Assembly: GCA_963576725.1 (NCBI GenBank)
Contig: OY755240.1
Location: 15,058,378 to 15,122,377, forward strand
DNA length: 64,000 bases
Direction of reading: 5' to 3'
DNA from: Azorinus chamasolen
Taxonomy: Eukaryota; Mollusca; Bivalvia; Cardiida; Solecurtidae
The notes under the pieces are model-generated. The model ran no database searches. It worked only from the letters and a program-made list of their open reading frames with translations, and was not told the DNA's origin. Position 1 is the first letter of the stretch. Every line of letters starts with the position of its first letter. A program made the position numbers and the translations under genes. This document shows, in pieces, positions 14,201 to 24,144 of the stretch.

Positions 14201-16149
14201 AGACACAATTCAAACAGTCCCTATCGGAGCCGTCAAATCAGAATCTGCACTGATTGTTCATAATATAATTAAGATATGGTTTTACAACCTCCCGCCTTGG
14301 CCAAAAAATCCCGTGTTCATGTGCCTTTGTAAAATAAATATTTTGATAATACTCAAAGTGTTTCCAAGTGCAAGTCAGGTATATGTTAGTGGGATCAGGA
14401 CTAATTTTCTAATCTAAGGTGACTTCAAGGTGACACACTGCATGTTTGGTTATTGACCCTTTTACAGTCGGTAGCTACGCTTCCCTCTTTGCTTGCGCGA
14501 TGACAGGCCGATGGTAGTACTCTATGATGGTATACTCTTAAACTTGGATACAGGAGGAGCTTACCAGACTCATGTATTATTTTTTCCCTGTCGTGCCCTT
14601 AACGGCTTACCTGCAGGTGCTCTGACTTCAGCAAAGTCATTGAGTACATATTTGACGGATTGTCACAGTTATTATGCTATGTTTTACATGTTGTCCTGTG
14701 TTCACCGTCGTCTATGTTGTGGGTAAGTCCAGCGGGGATACCTTTATTTACAATATTTGTAAAGCTAGGGTGACTTTGAGAGAAGTGCAAGGTTAGGACG
14801 TCCGTAAACCGGTTTAAACCCCCAGTGGTGTTTTTGCTGCTGACCGTGCCAATGCGGTACTCTCTTTGTCACTCTTCCTTTTGTTTGCCTTGCGTCTTTG
14901 TGCTTGTGGTTTGTTCATGTTGTGGAACGTTTGTCCCTGGTTCTTGTGTCTCTTTTGGTGTTTTCTGTGTTCATTTCGTGTGTGTGTGTGCGTTTGGGTG
15001 TGTGGTTGTGTGTGTGTCATGCTGTCGATCGGTGTTTTGGTGGTGGTTGCATCTTGCATGTGGCTTTGCCTGCTTGACTTTACTACTTTTCCATTCAAAG
15101 TACTTGCATACTTCTTTGGTTGTTTTCTTACTGTCTTTCTTCCAACCATTGTATGGCATTCGATCCATATAAAGGTTTCGAAATTAACAAATGCTCAAAC
15201 TTCCGTTGATCATGATAGCATATAAATAATTATCTCAATACAATCATTATTTATGACATGGACATTAACTATTCGGACCCTGCAGTTGTCTGCTTCAATT
15301 ATTTCTGATTTTTTTTCAAACATCAGGGTCCATGCTTATAAAGCTTTTTAGTTGCGTCTGAGTTCGTTCTCAAGCTTTTGATTGGTCATATTTGAGTTCT
15401 CGAGCTTTTGATTGGTCAGATTTGAGTCAAAGGCTCAAATCTGACCAATCAAAAAACTGAGAACGAACTCAGACTCAACTAAAAGTTTTAAAAGCATGGA
15501 CGCTGGTTTTGACGCAGATGAGATGCCACATTATGTGAGATCTTTTCTGGGTCCACGATGTTTGAATGGGTAAATCCGGATAAGATGAGATCCTTCGGAA
15601 GCAAAAACAGCAATGTGAAAAGAGAAAGTTGCAGACACGGTTGCAGTCTGTTTATAAGCAGTAATTAACAGTGCAACACTGCTCATGTCCTCTAACACCG
15701 ACTTCAGCGGTATTAACGTTTCACAACTTAAAGCACTGAAATGATTATCCCGAAGGACCAGACTAAATAACAGCATTGATAATGAGGTTATGAGAATATA
15801 TATATAGTGAAGGAAAGAAAGATGTCGGCGACAAGAAGATAAATATGTAAAAATAAGTAAATGACCTTACATGCCTTTAAATATATTCTTTATTTCTTAA
15901 TAATCACTAACATGTTTCGCCTAATGGCTCATCAGAGTGTGTAATGAAACTTAACAACGGTCTTGACGATGTGACGTCATGCTCAGTACGAGGGGACGTT
16001 ACTCTACTGTGACGACGTCACAAACGTCATAATCCGACGTTATCATGGATTGTCGTTCTTTATTATATCTTGGCGTCATGTATTGTAGTAATACTGACGC
16101 TAGGATATTAAAATATACTTTAAAATATATATATATATATATATAGAAT

Positions 16150-16218
<69 letters not shown>

Positions 16219-19200
16219 TGTTTGCTCAACGAAGTATGTTGTTTTTTTCCAGGATATTTATACTTGTACTGGCTGTGTTGAGTATTCTATGGATCCCTCT
16301 GGTCAAGTCAACGAAGAGCGGTCAGCTGTTTGTCTACATCCAGGCAGTTCAAGGCTACCTGGGAACCCCGCTAGGTCCGGTATTTATATTCGCCATCTTC
16401 TGGAAACGAACTACTGAAAAGGTACGTCAATGCTGTAAATAGCTGTCTTCATTATGAGATGTCGAGATATATTTATCGACCTCAAAACCATTGCACTTTC
16501 ATCTGTATCAAGAGGAAAAACCTCTTCGTCTTGCGTCACCTGTAAATATCTTGAGGTCGCGATATGACTGTAATACTATGTACAGCGACGATGTAAAATC
16601 CAGATACAAACAAATTAACATTGTCATGATGTTCACAATCAGTAGAACAAAATGAAATAATCTCAATTATGTTCTCAAATGTCTATTCCCCAGGCAGTTT
16701 TCTGGTCACTTGTAATTGGGCACCTATGCGGCATTACAAGAATGATTTTGGACTTTTCCTTGGCGGCACCCAAGTGCGGAGAACCAGAAACTAGACCGGA
16801 AGTATTGTACAGAGTCCATTACACGTACTTTGGGATCATGTTATTCATTATTACCAGTGCCTCTGTGGTCCTTATAAGTTATTGTACATCACCTGTCGAT
16901 GATCTAACAGTAAGTACAGAATAGAAGGTGTAAGTAAGGTTTATTATCAATACGACAGGCATTTACAGCAGAACAGAACCTCTAATTAACATCATAGTTG
17001 AGAGACTATCTGAGAACCTGTGTCGTATCGCATTGAAAACAGTGTCGACCCAGATCTGGCAATGATATTATAAAGGATAAACTGGAACGTTTTGCTCTTA
17101 ACGTGCTGTTTCCAAATTAATTTCTTACAATTAATATTTTAACTATAATATGGATTCAATTCCAATGGAGTATTGTCTATGTACAACAAGAAGTGTTAAG
17201 TACGAATGTTATACCGTGTTACATCGTGTTATATATTGTATCGTGTCGTATTTTATCACATTGGATCCCGTCCCTTAGTCCCGTATGGTTCAAATTTGGA
17301 GAAACATTGTACAGTAAACAGTAAAATATCTCTAAACCGGACGTTAATTTTAGTATAAATGTCGATCTTGGAGACAGATGGCAGATTAATGCAGGGTGAC
17401 AGTCATACAGAAAGCTCCTCTAGGCATAAAGCAGTCACTTGCCTAAAGGTATCGTAATTATTCCCTACTTCAATATACAAGCAAACTATTACACCGGCGA
17501 TACGATCGGTATACTTACTTCATCAAAAGAATGTGGTTCCTTGAGTTATCATCCGCCTATATGTCACACACATATAATATATTGTAGAGATGTGTACTGA
17601 TATAGATGTTTTATTCCGATTTTTTTAAACAGGTAGTAGCTACATGCAGGACAAGTGTTAAGCAGAAAGTTCCTATAGGAGAAAGCTCCTATGGGAGCTT
17701 TCCACATTACGTATGACCTGCAATAAATAATCACATGCTCTTCCAGACTCCTATATTAAGACCAAACATGTTCCCGAGTGTAACAACGAGCTTTGTCGTT
17801 TATTTAGTGTTACTTATGTTATTTCAGGGTTTAACTTGGTGGACCAAACATGTCCCCGACGATGAAATAGAATTTAGTTCGTATCATCCCAACAAACCTA
17901 CTCTCGAAATCAATTTTCCGGAGGACGGTAATCTCTCTTCCATTAACCATTTAAGCGCTACATATTCAAATGAACTATTCTAATATCCAAACAGGTCAAG
18001 TTTATCATGGTTTTTCAGGGTTTTCTCAAAGAAAAGTGTAACACGACAAACAGTGCAGACCATGATAAAACCTCTCGTGTGAATCTACACTGTTTGCAAA
18101 GCACGTCAGTGACCATTTTCCCGCTTTGAAAGGGTTAACCTCATCTCAAACCTTCCCTGCTTATCGTGACCTGACTCGGTCTCTCATCAAGGACACCCAG
18201 CTACCCTACGCGTAATTAACCCATTCCTTTATAGGCTATTTTAGATCCAACTTCTTTAAAGAAGTCTACCGTAAAGGACCATTTACTGACGAAAAGGACA
18301 TTTTTAGAATTGTTTAGTTTTGAACCCATTCTGATTAATAGAACATTAAATTTTGGTCCTATGGAGCAAATGCTCTATTTATCACAATGGTTTCAGGAAG
18401 TGACTGTTATAGAAGCGTATAAAGGCGTCTGTAGGAGAGAATCGTTAATAGTTTCTCAAAATCATAACCTTATCGGAAGAAGGCAAATCTTGCATCAGAT
18501 CAGATTTGAGCATGCATTGTTTTATAGCGGGATAACGATACAAATAGTTAATACATGAATGTATATGTCATGCGATAAAACTAAGCTTGCTCAAGATCCT
18601 ATCTGAGACAATTTTAGCCGATTAGTTCAATGTTTAAAGAAAGTATATACAATTTGTAAAAAGCTGGAACGCATTCGTATTTATAACAATTATATATTAA
18701 TCAACTTGCTGTAAAAAGCCGCCCGTCTTCGTTCTCAGTGTTGTTACATTTTCTTGTCCTTCGGGATCATTAGTTTTGATGTTGGTCGTTTTGAAAATTG
18801 AATACCGCTTAAGCCGGTGCTAGGGGGCGTGAGTAGTATTGCACCTTTAATTACTACTCATGAACAGACACAATTAAACCGAGTCTGCTTTTTTCTCTTT
18901 TTGCATTTCTACTTTTGCTTTCGAAGGATCACCCATTTTCAGAATATACATGTATGTTCTTCACAACAGCAGGTGTTAAGTGCTTGTGTTGCGGCTGTAA
19001 AAAGTCGCCCCGTACTTCATTCTTAGTGTTGTTACATTTTCTGGTCCTTCGGGATCATTAGTTTTGATGTTGGTCGTTTTGAAAATTGAATACTGCTTAA
19101 GCCGGTGCAAGGGGGCGTGAGTAGTATTGCACTTTTAATTACTACTCGTGAACAGACTTAATAAAACCGAGTCTGCAATTTTCTCTTTTTGCATTTCTAC

Positions 19201-20663
19201 TTTTGCTTTCGAAGGATCACCAATTTTCAGAATATATTTATTGTTTAACACTTGATTCTGTTGATGCAAAAATCAGTGTAGAGCACCATATTCTGTAGCA
19301 GCTGTGTGATCAAGGTCTGTCCTGTTTGCTTATGGAATTATATAAAATGCCCCTACATGCTCTGTCATAGCTATATAGTTCGTTGTTCATAATTATGCCA
19401 GTATACAGAAAACAATCTATATTCATAGCGTTTACATAGAAGGATAAGTAAGTTTATGCAATGTGTCACGGTTAGAAATATTTCCATTTAAAACACATGT
19501 TTAGGCTAACTCTTTCGCTGACACGTTATATGGTCTGCAAGAGGAAATACATAATCAAAGTAATAACCCTTTCCCCCATATATAAACGTGTTTTCACGCA
19601 TTTGCAAACAGAGTAGATCCAGGAGGAGCCGTCTGATCTGGGTCTGCTCTGTTTGCTTATAACATTTGACATATCTGTTTCTTTGCTTTATAAACTTTTT
19701 ATAATAATCCACCTCCCATATTTCTTTATAGCGATGTTGTTAATGATTATTCAGTAGGTATTGAAATTTGAAACACACATAGAACAGGGAAAGAGTAAAC
19801 CAGCGTGACTCCTGGTGGGGTTCCAAATTTACAAAGTGTTTCACCCTCGGAATTTAAATATTACCTTTTGTAAAAACCTAGAATAGATTTTGAAAACTGA
19901 TGAATATGTACCTGTTTTGCAAATTCGTCTATGATAGCCATTCTTGTTTAACTCCTGGCACTATAATACATGTATGTCTTTTCAGAGTAGACCCAGATCA
20001 TACATCCTCTATAGGAGCTGTTTGATGAAGACCTCCTCTGTTTGCTTAAGAAATAATATAGATCTGTTTACATTAGTTCCGCTAGGTGTCAAACGTCATG
20101 CTTGCACATGCCGAGATATAAACTTTCCGTTTATTTATCATAATAGAGCCATCATGTTAACATGCATTTAGATAAAGAGATAACCTTATTATAAGAACAT
20201 TTCTGCCTTTGCTAATTTGCATTTTCGCAACTAAGATAGTTATCTTGACAAAAGTCGATTCTATGGGTTCTTTTATCAGGGTCAACCATATTTACCATTG
20301 CATCAGCTAGAATATATGAGTAGATGAGAAATACGAGTCGCTATTGTTAGTTTAAGTTTTATGTATTTGACACTACCTTCTAAATGTATATCAGTTCTAT
20401 ATATAGATAATACCCTTTGTACAGAACATGACGATTCGAACCCGGAAGAGGACCAACAACATGGCTGCATCCACAGACACATGTCGTGGCTCTACAAACT
20501 GTGTGGGATTCCGGAACATTCCAATAATCACATTACCCCAGAGATGGAGCAAATACACCGGCAACAGTTCCTCAAAGAGGACACGTTCTGGAAGAACTTT
20601 ATTAATTTCAACGCTATTCTGGGGAACATTGTTATCGTGTTCCTCCTCGGATACTATCACTAG
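2148..20663 (+). CDS. Sodium/glucose cotransporter (SLC5/SGLT family), 13 exons, 5' end missing
   Basis: This gene encodes a plasma-membrane symporter that couples Na+ entry to uptake of sugar or a related solute. Exons: 2148-2252, 3006-3065, 3780-3884, 5831-5936, 7653-7733, 8680-8885, 10041-10176, 11373-11480, 12556-12706, 16253-16421, 16694-16909, 17828-17927, 20425-20663. All borders are AG/GT, phases agree, and the join is open for 593 residues to a TAG. Colinearity with vertebrate SGLT1 runs from core TM1 to the C-terminal TM helix, so about 70 N-terminal residues are missing. Conserved by alignment from memory with human SGLT1: N78, H83 and E102 (exon 1-2 region), D204 in YTDTLQT, Y290, K321, the two serines of MSSLTS (Na+ site) and Q457 in YIQ. 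At T287 and W291 it has Cys and Phe, so the substrate may differ from glucose. Which SLC5A member it is closest to cannot be decided here. Confidence 0.92.
3006..3065 (+). CDS. SGLT exon 2 (TM2)
   Basis: 20 codons, phase 0-0, reading [20 protein letters not shown]. It aligns with the SGLT1 helix that ends in VPIYIKAG. Acceptor ttgcag, donor gtgtgt. Confidence 0.93.
3219..3407. mobile_element. Family B hairpin MITE, decayed
   Basis: Left end agtaaaacccctgtacac and right end tatttactgta. The inner part has the family B motifs: a 'gctttctg' hairpin and a 'gctgccacctg' stretch. Confidence 0.68.
3780..3884 (+). CDS. SGLT exon 3 (TMPEY motif, TM3)
   Basis: 35 codons, phase 0-0. It contains [12 protein letters not shown], the loop shared by SGLTs, then a hydrophobic helix ending YIVTKLA. 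Acceptor gttcag, donor gtatgt. Confidence 0.95.
4125..5372. mobile_element. Complex foldback element with interleaved inverted repeats
   Basis: The ends at 4125-4155 and 5016-5047 form a 31-bp inverted repeat (tagaggttattacacgggtg). Inside, 4207-4380 is inverted at about 4725-4885. A second arm, 4387-4718, is inverted at 5049-5372, beyond the first element's end. A compact hairpin lies at 4904-5043. No transposase is visible; frames in the arms are mirror images. Confidence 0.75.
5831..5936 (+). CDS. SGLT exon 4 (TM4)
   Basis: 106 nt, phase 0 to 1. It encodes [11 protein letters not shown], a Trp-Asn turn and a second hydrophobic helix ending GIFTILG. Acceptor atttag, donor gtaaga. A family G hairpin element starts 25 bp downstream of the donor. 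Confidence 0.93.
5961..6209. mobile_element. Family G hairpin MITE ('ctcctgcaggag' core)
   Basis: Starts taacccttcgcttgct and ends agcaagcgaagggctaaa. The core is a palindrome, gagacagctcctgcagg with its complement, between 'gtaaatagtg' and 'cactatttac'. It starts 25 bp after the SGLT exon 4 donor. Confidence 0.82.
6215..6312. repeat. Palindrome of 'tcagattctgagcaagctca' type
   Basis: An inverted repeat around agattctgagcaagctcagg, with outer arms tgagtctgagatcatt and its complement. A close copy is at 60150-60265, and a related hairpin (tgattggtcagatttgag) is at 15345-15490. Confidence 0.7.
7223..7431. mobile_element. Family B hairpin MITE (TACAGTA ends)
   Basis: Starts tacagtagaacccctcta and ends ggagttttactgta. 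The whole element is a long hairpin: agcaggtggttgcttaatgc faces its complement, and the loop is at agctcctctaggagct. TA borders and the CAGTA..CCTC end resemble pogo/Tc1-like termini. It ends 9 bp before the exon 5 triplication. Confidence 0.82.
7441..7626 (+). pseudogene. Two tandem truncated copies of SGLT exon 5
   Basis: Two 93-bp units (7441-7533 and 7534-7626) each repeat 26 bp of intron with the acceptor, the first 56 nt of exon 5 (7467-7522 and 7560-7615) and an 11-bp junction. Both lack the last 25 nt of the exon and its donor. Read in the transporter frame, a copy reaches TAG in the next unit. Both share cagacaccgta where the intact exon has cggacacctta, so they are closer to each other than to it. 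Confidence 0.85.
7653..7733 (+). CDS. SGLT exon 5 ([14 protein letters not shown]), third tandem copy
   Basis: 81 nt, phase 1 to 1. It encodes [14 protein letters not shown] and VGALILTVL; the Asp of YTDT aligns with SGLT1 D204. Of three tandem copies in this intron only this one runs on to a proper donor (a|gtaagt), so it is taken as the functional exon. Confidence 0.93.
8680..8885 (+). CDS. SGLT exon 6 (extracellular loop and substrate-site helix)
   Basis: 206 nt, phase 1 to 0. It starts [10 protein letters not shown], has a loop with possible N-glycosylation sites NAT and NTT, then PWPGL and [12 protein letters not shown]1 has LWYWCTDQ there, so Tyr290 is kept and Trp291 is replaced by Phe. 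Acceptor ctgaag, donor gtaatt. Confidence 0.95.
9208..9440 (+). repeat. Dispersed repeat R (aaccggtttaa...cccagtg)
   Basis: Shares gtgaggttgggcg, aaccggttt-aacccccagtg and tgaccgttccaatg with 14762-15140 (same strand) and 39240-39478 (opposite strand). T/G-rich right half. Type of element unknown. Confidence 0.65.
9440..9930 (+). repeat. AT-rich degenerate tandem repeat
   Basis: Diverged copies of 'gttatatttagataattaag' recur about every 30-40 bp across the intron between SGLT exons 6 and 7. Confidence 0.65.
10041..10176 (+). CDS. SGLT exon 7 (VIVQR signature)
   Basis: 136 nt, phase 0 to 1. It encodes [11 protein letters not shown] then [19 protein letters not shown], matching the sodium:solute symporter signature. 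The Lys of GYLK aligns with SGLT1 K321. Acceptor taacag, donor gtacgc. Confidence 0.95.
10401..10582. mobile_element. Family A hairpin MITE
   Basis: Starts ttaaccttttgggc and ends gctaaaggttaa; the central hairpin contains gagacaccgagttactcgg. It lies in the SGLT intron after exon 7. Confidence 0.8.
11373..11480 (+). CDS. SGLT exon 8 (cysteine-rich extracellular loop)
   Basis: 108 nt, phase 1-1. It encodes [27 protein letters not shown] and ELLPAG. The four cysteines match the SGLT1 loop ACVVP..CEKYCG..GC. Acceptor ggtag, donor gtaatt. Confidence 0.95.
11691..11932. mobile_element. Family C hairpin MITE (TTAA ends, 'cagacggctcc' core)
   Basis: Starts ttaaccctttccc and ends gggaaagagttaa. 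The centre holds gcaaacagagtagac followed by a hairpin around tcctataggag. It is among the most abundant families here, with more core copies near 14200, 23350, 25460, 26870, 27620, 29320, 41290, 47450, 50820, 53520, 53620, 53950, 57180 and 59510. Confidence 0.82.
12060..12264. mobile_element. Family E hairpin MITE (TTAACCCATTCC ends)
   Basis: Starts taactcattccctcatagg and ends gagggaatgtgttaa. Hallmarks are caacctctttgaa, ctaccgaaaaggagc, gaaaccattgtgataaat with its inverted partner, and acttttacagaggcg. Further partial copies lie near 32768-32905, 33417-33598, 49740-49826 and 52080-52231. Confidence 0.82.
12556..12706 (+). CDS. SGLT exon 9 (TM8, sodium site)
   Basis: 151 nt, phase 1 to 2. 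It encodes [20 protein letters not shown], then [19 protein letters not shown]. The serines of MSSLTS correspond to Na2-site residues of SGLT1. Acceptor cccaag, donor gtctga, which is a weak match to consensus. Confidence 0.94.
12994..13155. mobile_element. Family E MITE, internal deletion
   Basis: Starts ttaacccattacctcatag and ends aggaatgggttaa. Most of the central 'gaaaccattgtgataaat' hairpin is missing. Confidence 0.8.
13192..13375. mobile_element. Family B hairpin MITE, partial
   Basis: Contains acagtagtatacattaaa, aaacctctctaaacg and a hairpin around tccgacatgagctttctg; the right end is lost. Similar partial copies lie near 12310-12450, 17330-17460, 17635-17740, 28800-28970, 42470-42590, 46800-46960 and 62510-62640. 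Confidence 0.65.
13410..13800 (+). repeat. Repeat H, about 1.5 units
   Basis: Carries ttgcttttgctttcgaagga, cttcacaacagcaggtgtta and ccttcgggatcat, shared with 18710-19245 and, inverted, with 15585-15760. Confidence 0.65.
14762..15140 (+). repeat. Dispersed repeat R, longest copy
   Basis: Contains gtaaaccggtttaaacccc, tgctgaccgtgccaatg and a long T/G-rich tract with (gt)n. Open frames on both strands are low-complexity by-products. Confidence 0.65.
15345..15490. repeat. Hairpin with 'gattggtcagatttgag' arms
   Basis: Arms gtctgagttcgttctcaagc and gaacgaactcagac enclose a duplicated cttttgattggtca. Outer arms read ccatgcttataaagcttt and aaaagcatgga. Confidence 0.7.
16118..16215 (+). repeat. 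(TA)n then (GA)n microsatellite
   Basis: A TA tract is followed by a spacer and over 30 GA units. It ends 37 bp upstream of the acceptor of SGLT exon 10. Confidence 0.95.
16253..16421 (+). CDS. SGLT exon 10 (TM9-TM10, YIQ motif)
   Basis: 169 nt, phase 2 to 0. It encodes [28 protein letters not shown] and AIFWKR. The Gln of YIQ aligns with SGLT1 Q457, a sugar-contacting residue. The acceptor ttttttccag lies 37 bp after a (TA)n(GA)n microsatellite. Confidence 0.95.
16694..16909 (+). CDS. SGLT exon 11 (TM11-TM12)
   Basis: 72 codons, phase 0-0. It encodes [20 protein letters not shown], a Cys-Gly-Glu-Pro loop, [11 protein letters not shown] and a final hydrophobic helix ending in SPVDDLT. Acceptor ccccag, donor gtaagt. 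Confidence 0.95.
17828..17927 (+). CDS. SGLT exon 12 (cytosolic loop)
   Basis: 100 nt, phase 0 to 1. It starts [16 protein letters not shown] and ends NFPEDG, and is polar and poorly conserved, as expected of the loop before the last helix. Acceptor atttcag, donor gtaatc. Confidence 0.88.
18216..18427. mobile_element. Family E MITE, right end lost
   Basis: Starts ttaacccattcctttatagg and keeps the hairpin (tatggagcaaatgctctatt) and gtgactgttatagaagcg; no GGTTAA end is seen. Confidence 0.72.
18710..19245 (+). repeat. Repeat H, two tandem units
   Basis: Two nearly identical units of about 290 bp, each with ttctcagtgttgttacat-type start, ccttcgggatcattag, gtgagtagtattgcac and ttgctttcgaaggatcac. 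In the last SGLT intron. Confidence 0.75.
19563..19798. mobile_element. Family C hairpin MITE
   Basis: Starts ttccccc-type TTAACC end (taaccctttcccc) and ends gggaaagagtaaac, with a partly deleted hairpin (agtagatccaggaggagccg). In the last SGLT intron. Confidence 0.72.
20425..20663 (+). CDS. SGLT last exon (C-terminal helix and stop)
   Basis: 239 nt including TAG, phase 1 in. An acidic stretch ([10 protein letters not shown]) is followed by [22 protein letters not shown] and a hydrophobic C-terminal helix ending [12 protein letters not shown]1 has the same layout (LFCGLEQ, PLWRTVLNVN). No convincing poly(A) signal was found within the next ~400 bp; an AATAAA at 21181 is a weak candidate. 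Confidence 0.93.
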
Positions 20664-21289
20664 ATTCATTAGCATACTACATCACATCTCGTGGGAGAAC
20701 ACTTAAAGATAGACCCTTAATCCTGTATTCCATGAATATTGATGTAAAATAGTAATGATATTATGAATTATAGTTATTAGCTGCATTTTTATAATGGCAT
20801 ATGTACATAAATATGATGTTTTGGTACTTGTAGAAAATGGAGACAGATATATTATGATTTCATAAGCAATAATAGCAGACGGGGCCGTATGATCTGTGTT
20901 AACTATGTTTGTAAAGGCGTAGAAAGGCGTATTGATGGAGTAACGAATGAAGGCAGGCGGTGGCTTAATCAGGTCGAAGTTCCCAAGGAGTATTCTGTAT
21001 TAGTTTTGACCTATATTAACCCTTTACATTTTATATGGTAATACGTATATTAATTGCCTTCTGGCGGATCATGTTTGCTATGAAATGATATAGATCCGAA
21101 TCTACATTTTCTACATTTCTCTTGTTCATAAACCATCATAAATGTTGGGGTTATTGATATTCATACTGTCGTTATCTTTTAATAAATTAGTTTCCTGCAA
21201 ATTGTGCGTATATTTACGTCATGACATTGTCTACTCTACCAATACATAGTGTATCCAGTATTAATTTTCTAACATTGCTATTTATCACA

Positions 21290-21501
21290 TTAACCTTTAG
21301 CCTGCTATGGGCGGATCAGTGAATACTTATGCAAACAGTTTGAGTCCAGATGAGACGCCGAATATCTCGTCCTCTCATCATGATCCGAACTGTTTTACAC
21401 TTTGATTGCATTTTAGCAGACATATCAAGTATAGCTTGATTTTTTGAAAATGTAATAGGTGAAAAATTCAGTAGAAATAATTTGCTCCACAGGCTAAAGG
21501 T
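21290..21501. mobile_element. Family A hairpin MITE
   Basis: Starts ttaacctttagcctgctatg and ends aggctaaaggt; the right TTAA has decayed. It lies downstream of the SGLT gene. Confidence 0.8.
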
Positions 21502-21897
21502 GTAGTCTAATGATATTATATAAAGAAGTGGTTTCGTTTATAATACTTACCATACTTGAGACACAACGTCTGCTCAAATTGGGACACACTGTCATTAGAC
21601 TACTTCCGATTCGATAAAGAGAATGTTGATCGAGTGTTAAAAAGCTTGGTTTCTTATATAAGGACGAGTTACTCGGCATCTCATTTGGAACTAAACTGTG
21701 TGCAAATGCTACTAACGTCGCGTATTGCCGACTAAGGGTTCTATACATATTCACAAGATTGTTTGAGACTGTCTCAAGCAAATGTTTGATCACTGATATG
21801 TGGTTTTTAAACCGTTTTCTTTAAATATCATCTGTCATGCTGCATTAAATATTGGCAGTTCATAACTCATATTTAAAAATATGTTTGACATCGGTAT

Positions 21898-22066
21898 ACA
21901 GTAGAATCTGCCATAAGCGGCCATTCATTTAGAGAACAAAGGAATGTTAAAAAGTATGTAAATGATTAATGCATGACAAAATTAATTTTTAATTAAAATA
22001 CCATCTGCCTTACATACCCATAATAAGACCTCTTGTGATGGCCGCTTAAGAAAGTTTCTACTGTGA
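21898..22066. mobile_element. Family B-type MITE
   Basis: Starts acagtagaatctgccataag and ends gcttaagaaagtttctactg: same terminal logic as family B with a shorter interior. Confidence 0.7.
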
Positions 22067-22952
22067 TTTTGTGATAATGTGCGATTTGTGGAGGAATTTA
22101 AATCTGAGGAGAATATACCTCTTTCTAAAGGCACACATTTGAGACAGAAATTCGACTCAACATGGGTATAAACAGTCTGTCAACTGGGAAATGGGAAAGG
22201 AGGAGTGCCATTTCACCTTTTCAAAACTAATTGGCCTACAATTTCTGATATTACGGGAAAATATCCCTCAATATGTAGTAACTGATGTCAGATGTACACA
22301 GGATGTTGGGTAGAAACTGATTAGTCAGATATTATAAATGAATAAGCAAGCAGAACATACCCTGATCAGACGGCATCTATAGGAAAATAGGTGGAAAGTG
22401 TTTATATAAAGAATAAGGTAAAAAACAATACAAAACAGTACATACTCTAAAAAGTCATTGAGTGTAAATATAGAGGCAATCTGAGTTTTATATAGTAACC
22501 ATTCGAATACGGGAAATGATTAACATTTGCAAACACTAAAGATACATATCAGAGGGTTTCATGTCTAACTCTTTGATCAAGGGTTGTGTTGCTGGTCATT
22601 CAAAATCCCATTTCAAAATATTACCCTTTGATATTAATTGTTAATAATAATAATAGAGCTTTCACAATTTTCGGCATACCAGTACAAAGGGTTTATTGTA
22701 TGAGATGTTTTCCTGAGAAGTCGTTTTAAACCATTTATGCTTTATATTGAAAGTCGCCACTTGTATTGTGTTGTAAAAATATCTAACAACACATAAACCA
22801 TTTGTTTATATATTAAAAAGTAGTACATGTATATTGCAAGTAAACCAATCAAATAAACGTTGAAGACGACAAAAGTTCCATGTATTTGATATCGAAGCCA
22901 CGATATTTTTCGGCAATGTAATAATTATGTGTTCGTGTCGCGCTTTTGTCTC

Positions 22953-23181
22953 ATTAACCCATTTGCTCCCAGTGGATTCTTCCATGCTTATATATTGGAT
23001 TAGTCTGTCTTTTATCTAATGGATGTCTAGTCTAATTTTCATTTTTGTTTCATTTTATAGTGACGTTCCTATCAGCAAACAGTGTAGACTCTGATCAGAC
23101 GCCACATGATGCGGCGTCTGATCAGAGTCTACACTGTTTGCCTACGTCCAATATATGGGATCGTGTGAGAAAATTGGTTAA
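22953..23181. mobile_element. Family D hairpin MITE (TTAACCCATTTG ends)
   Basis: Starts ttaacccatttgctccc and ends in a slightly decayed gaaaattggttaa. The near-perfect central hairpin is flanked by gtgtagactctgatcagacg and its complement. Confidence 0.82.
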
Positions 23182-23776
23182 TTACCGAAAGCCGATACTA
23201 TTTTGTTGTAAAACAAAAACTATAAGTATCGATGAAAGTGATTTATTTTGTATTACAGTGACGTTTTTCGACAACTTCAAATTACAAATCTTCATTGTAA
23301 TGATTGAACTTGAACCATTTACTCAATGAACTTTTTTTCTACGCCTTTGCAAACAGAAAAAATCGCAGATCAGACGGTTGCTATAGGAGACGTCTGACGA
23401 GGGTCTGTTCTGTTTGTTAATGATATATTATGATTACGATTATACAGTATCTGTATATTTATGTTTCAGGCACACCTTTGTGCTATTTTAACTATTAAGC
23501 TAATCAAAATTCATGAGGTCATTATTTCTTACATGAGTATTCACGGAGTTAAGGGTTAATGCCAAATCAGTAACTATTGTCCTAGTTAACGTTAAACAAA
23601 TGGCCTCATACAAATGCCTTTTTACGCATTTACAAACCTAGTAGACCTATAGGCTCCGACTGATCTGGATGTGTTCTGTTTTGTTATCGCATTATAAAGA
23701 ATCTGATCTGACACCACAGTTTCTGTTATGGTACAATATGCTCCTGTCCATAAAGTCATTAAAACAATTCACATAT

Positions 23777-23977
23777 TTAACCTTTAGCCTGCACAGCAAA
23801 TTATTTTTACAGAATTGTCCACCTACTACATTTTCAAAATTCAAGCTTTAATCAATGTGTCTACCAAAATGCAATCAGGGTGTCAAACAGTTTGGATCCT
23901 GATGAGACGCCGCCGAGTTGGATCCAAACTGTTTGCATAGGTATGCACTCATCCGTCCATAATAGGTGAAAGGTTAA
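23777..23977. mobile_element. Family A hairpin MITE, inverted
   Basis: Starts ttaacctttagcctgc and ends gtgaaaggttaa. The central hairpin is shortened (gagacgccgccgagttgga). Confidence 0.75.
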
Positions 23978-24060
23978 TAGTCATAGAGCCATTCCTGTTT
24001 TACAAGATGTCCGGAGGTAAATAGTTAAACGAGGTTGATGATGATTTTCGTGGAAACAAA

Positions 24061-24144
24061 AGCTCATAGTCCCCGTAGGACATGTCGAACTAGCAAGGCA
24101 GAAGCTCATAGTTCCCGTAGGACAGGTCGAACTAGATGAAGTCC
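24061..24144 (-). repeat. Two 42-bp tandem units
   Basis: The motif agctcatagt-cccgtaggac-atgtcgaacta occurs twice, 42 bp apart. On the minus strand it would read STCPTGTMSF twice, with no other coding support. Confidence 0.75.

Noticed and set aside
14814..15225. Overlapping frames of 110-119 codons on both strands
   Set aside because: Low-complexity T/G-rich part of repeat R, rich in Cys and Val on one strand and Thr and His on the other.
21494..21793. A 99-codon minus-strand frame
   Set aside because: It abuts the end of a family A element and contains a family A hairpin half; no recognisable domain.
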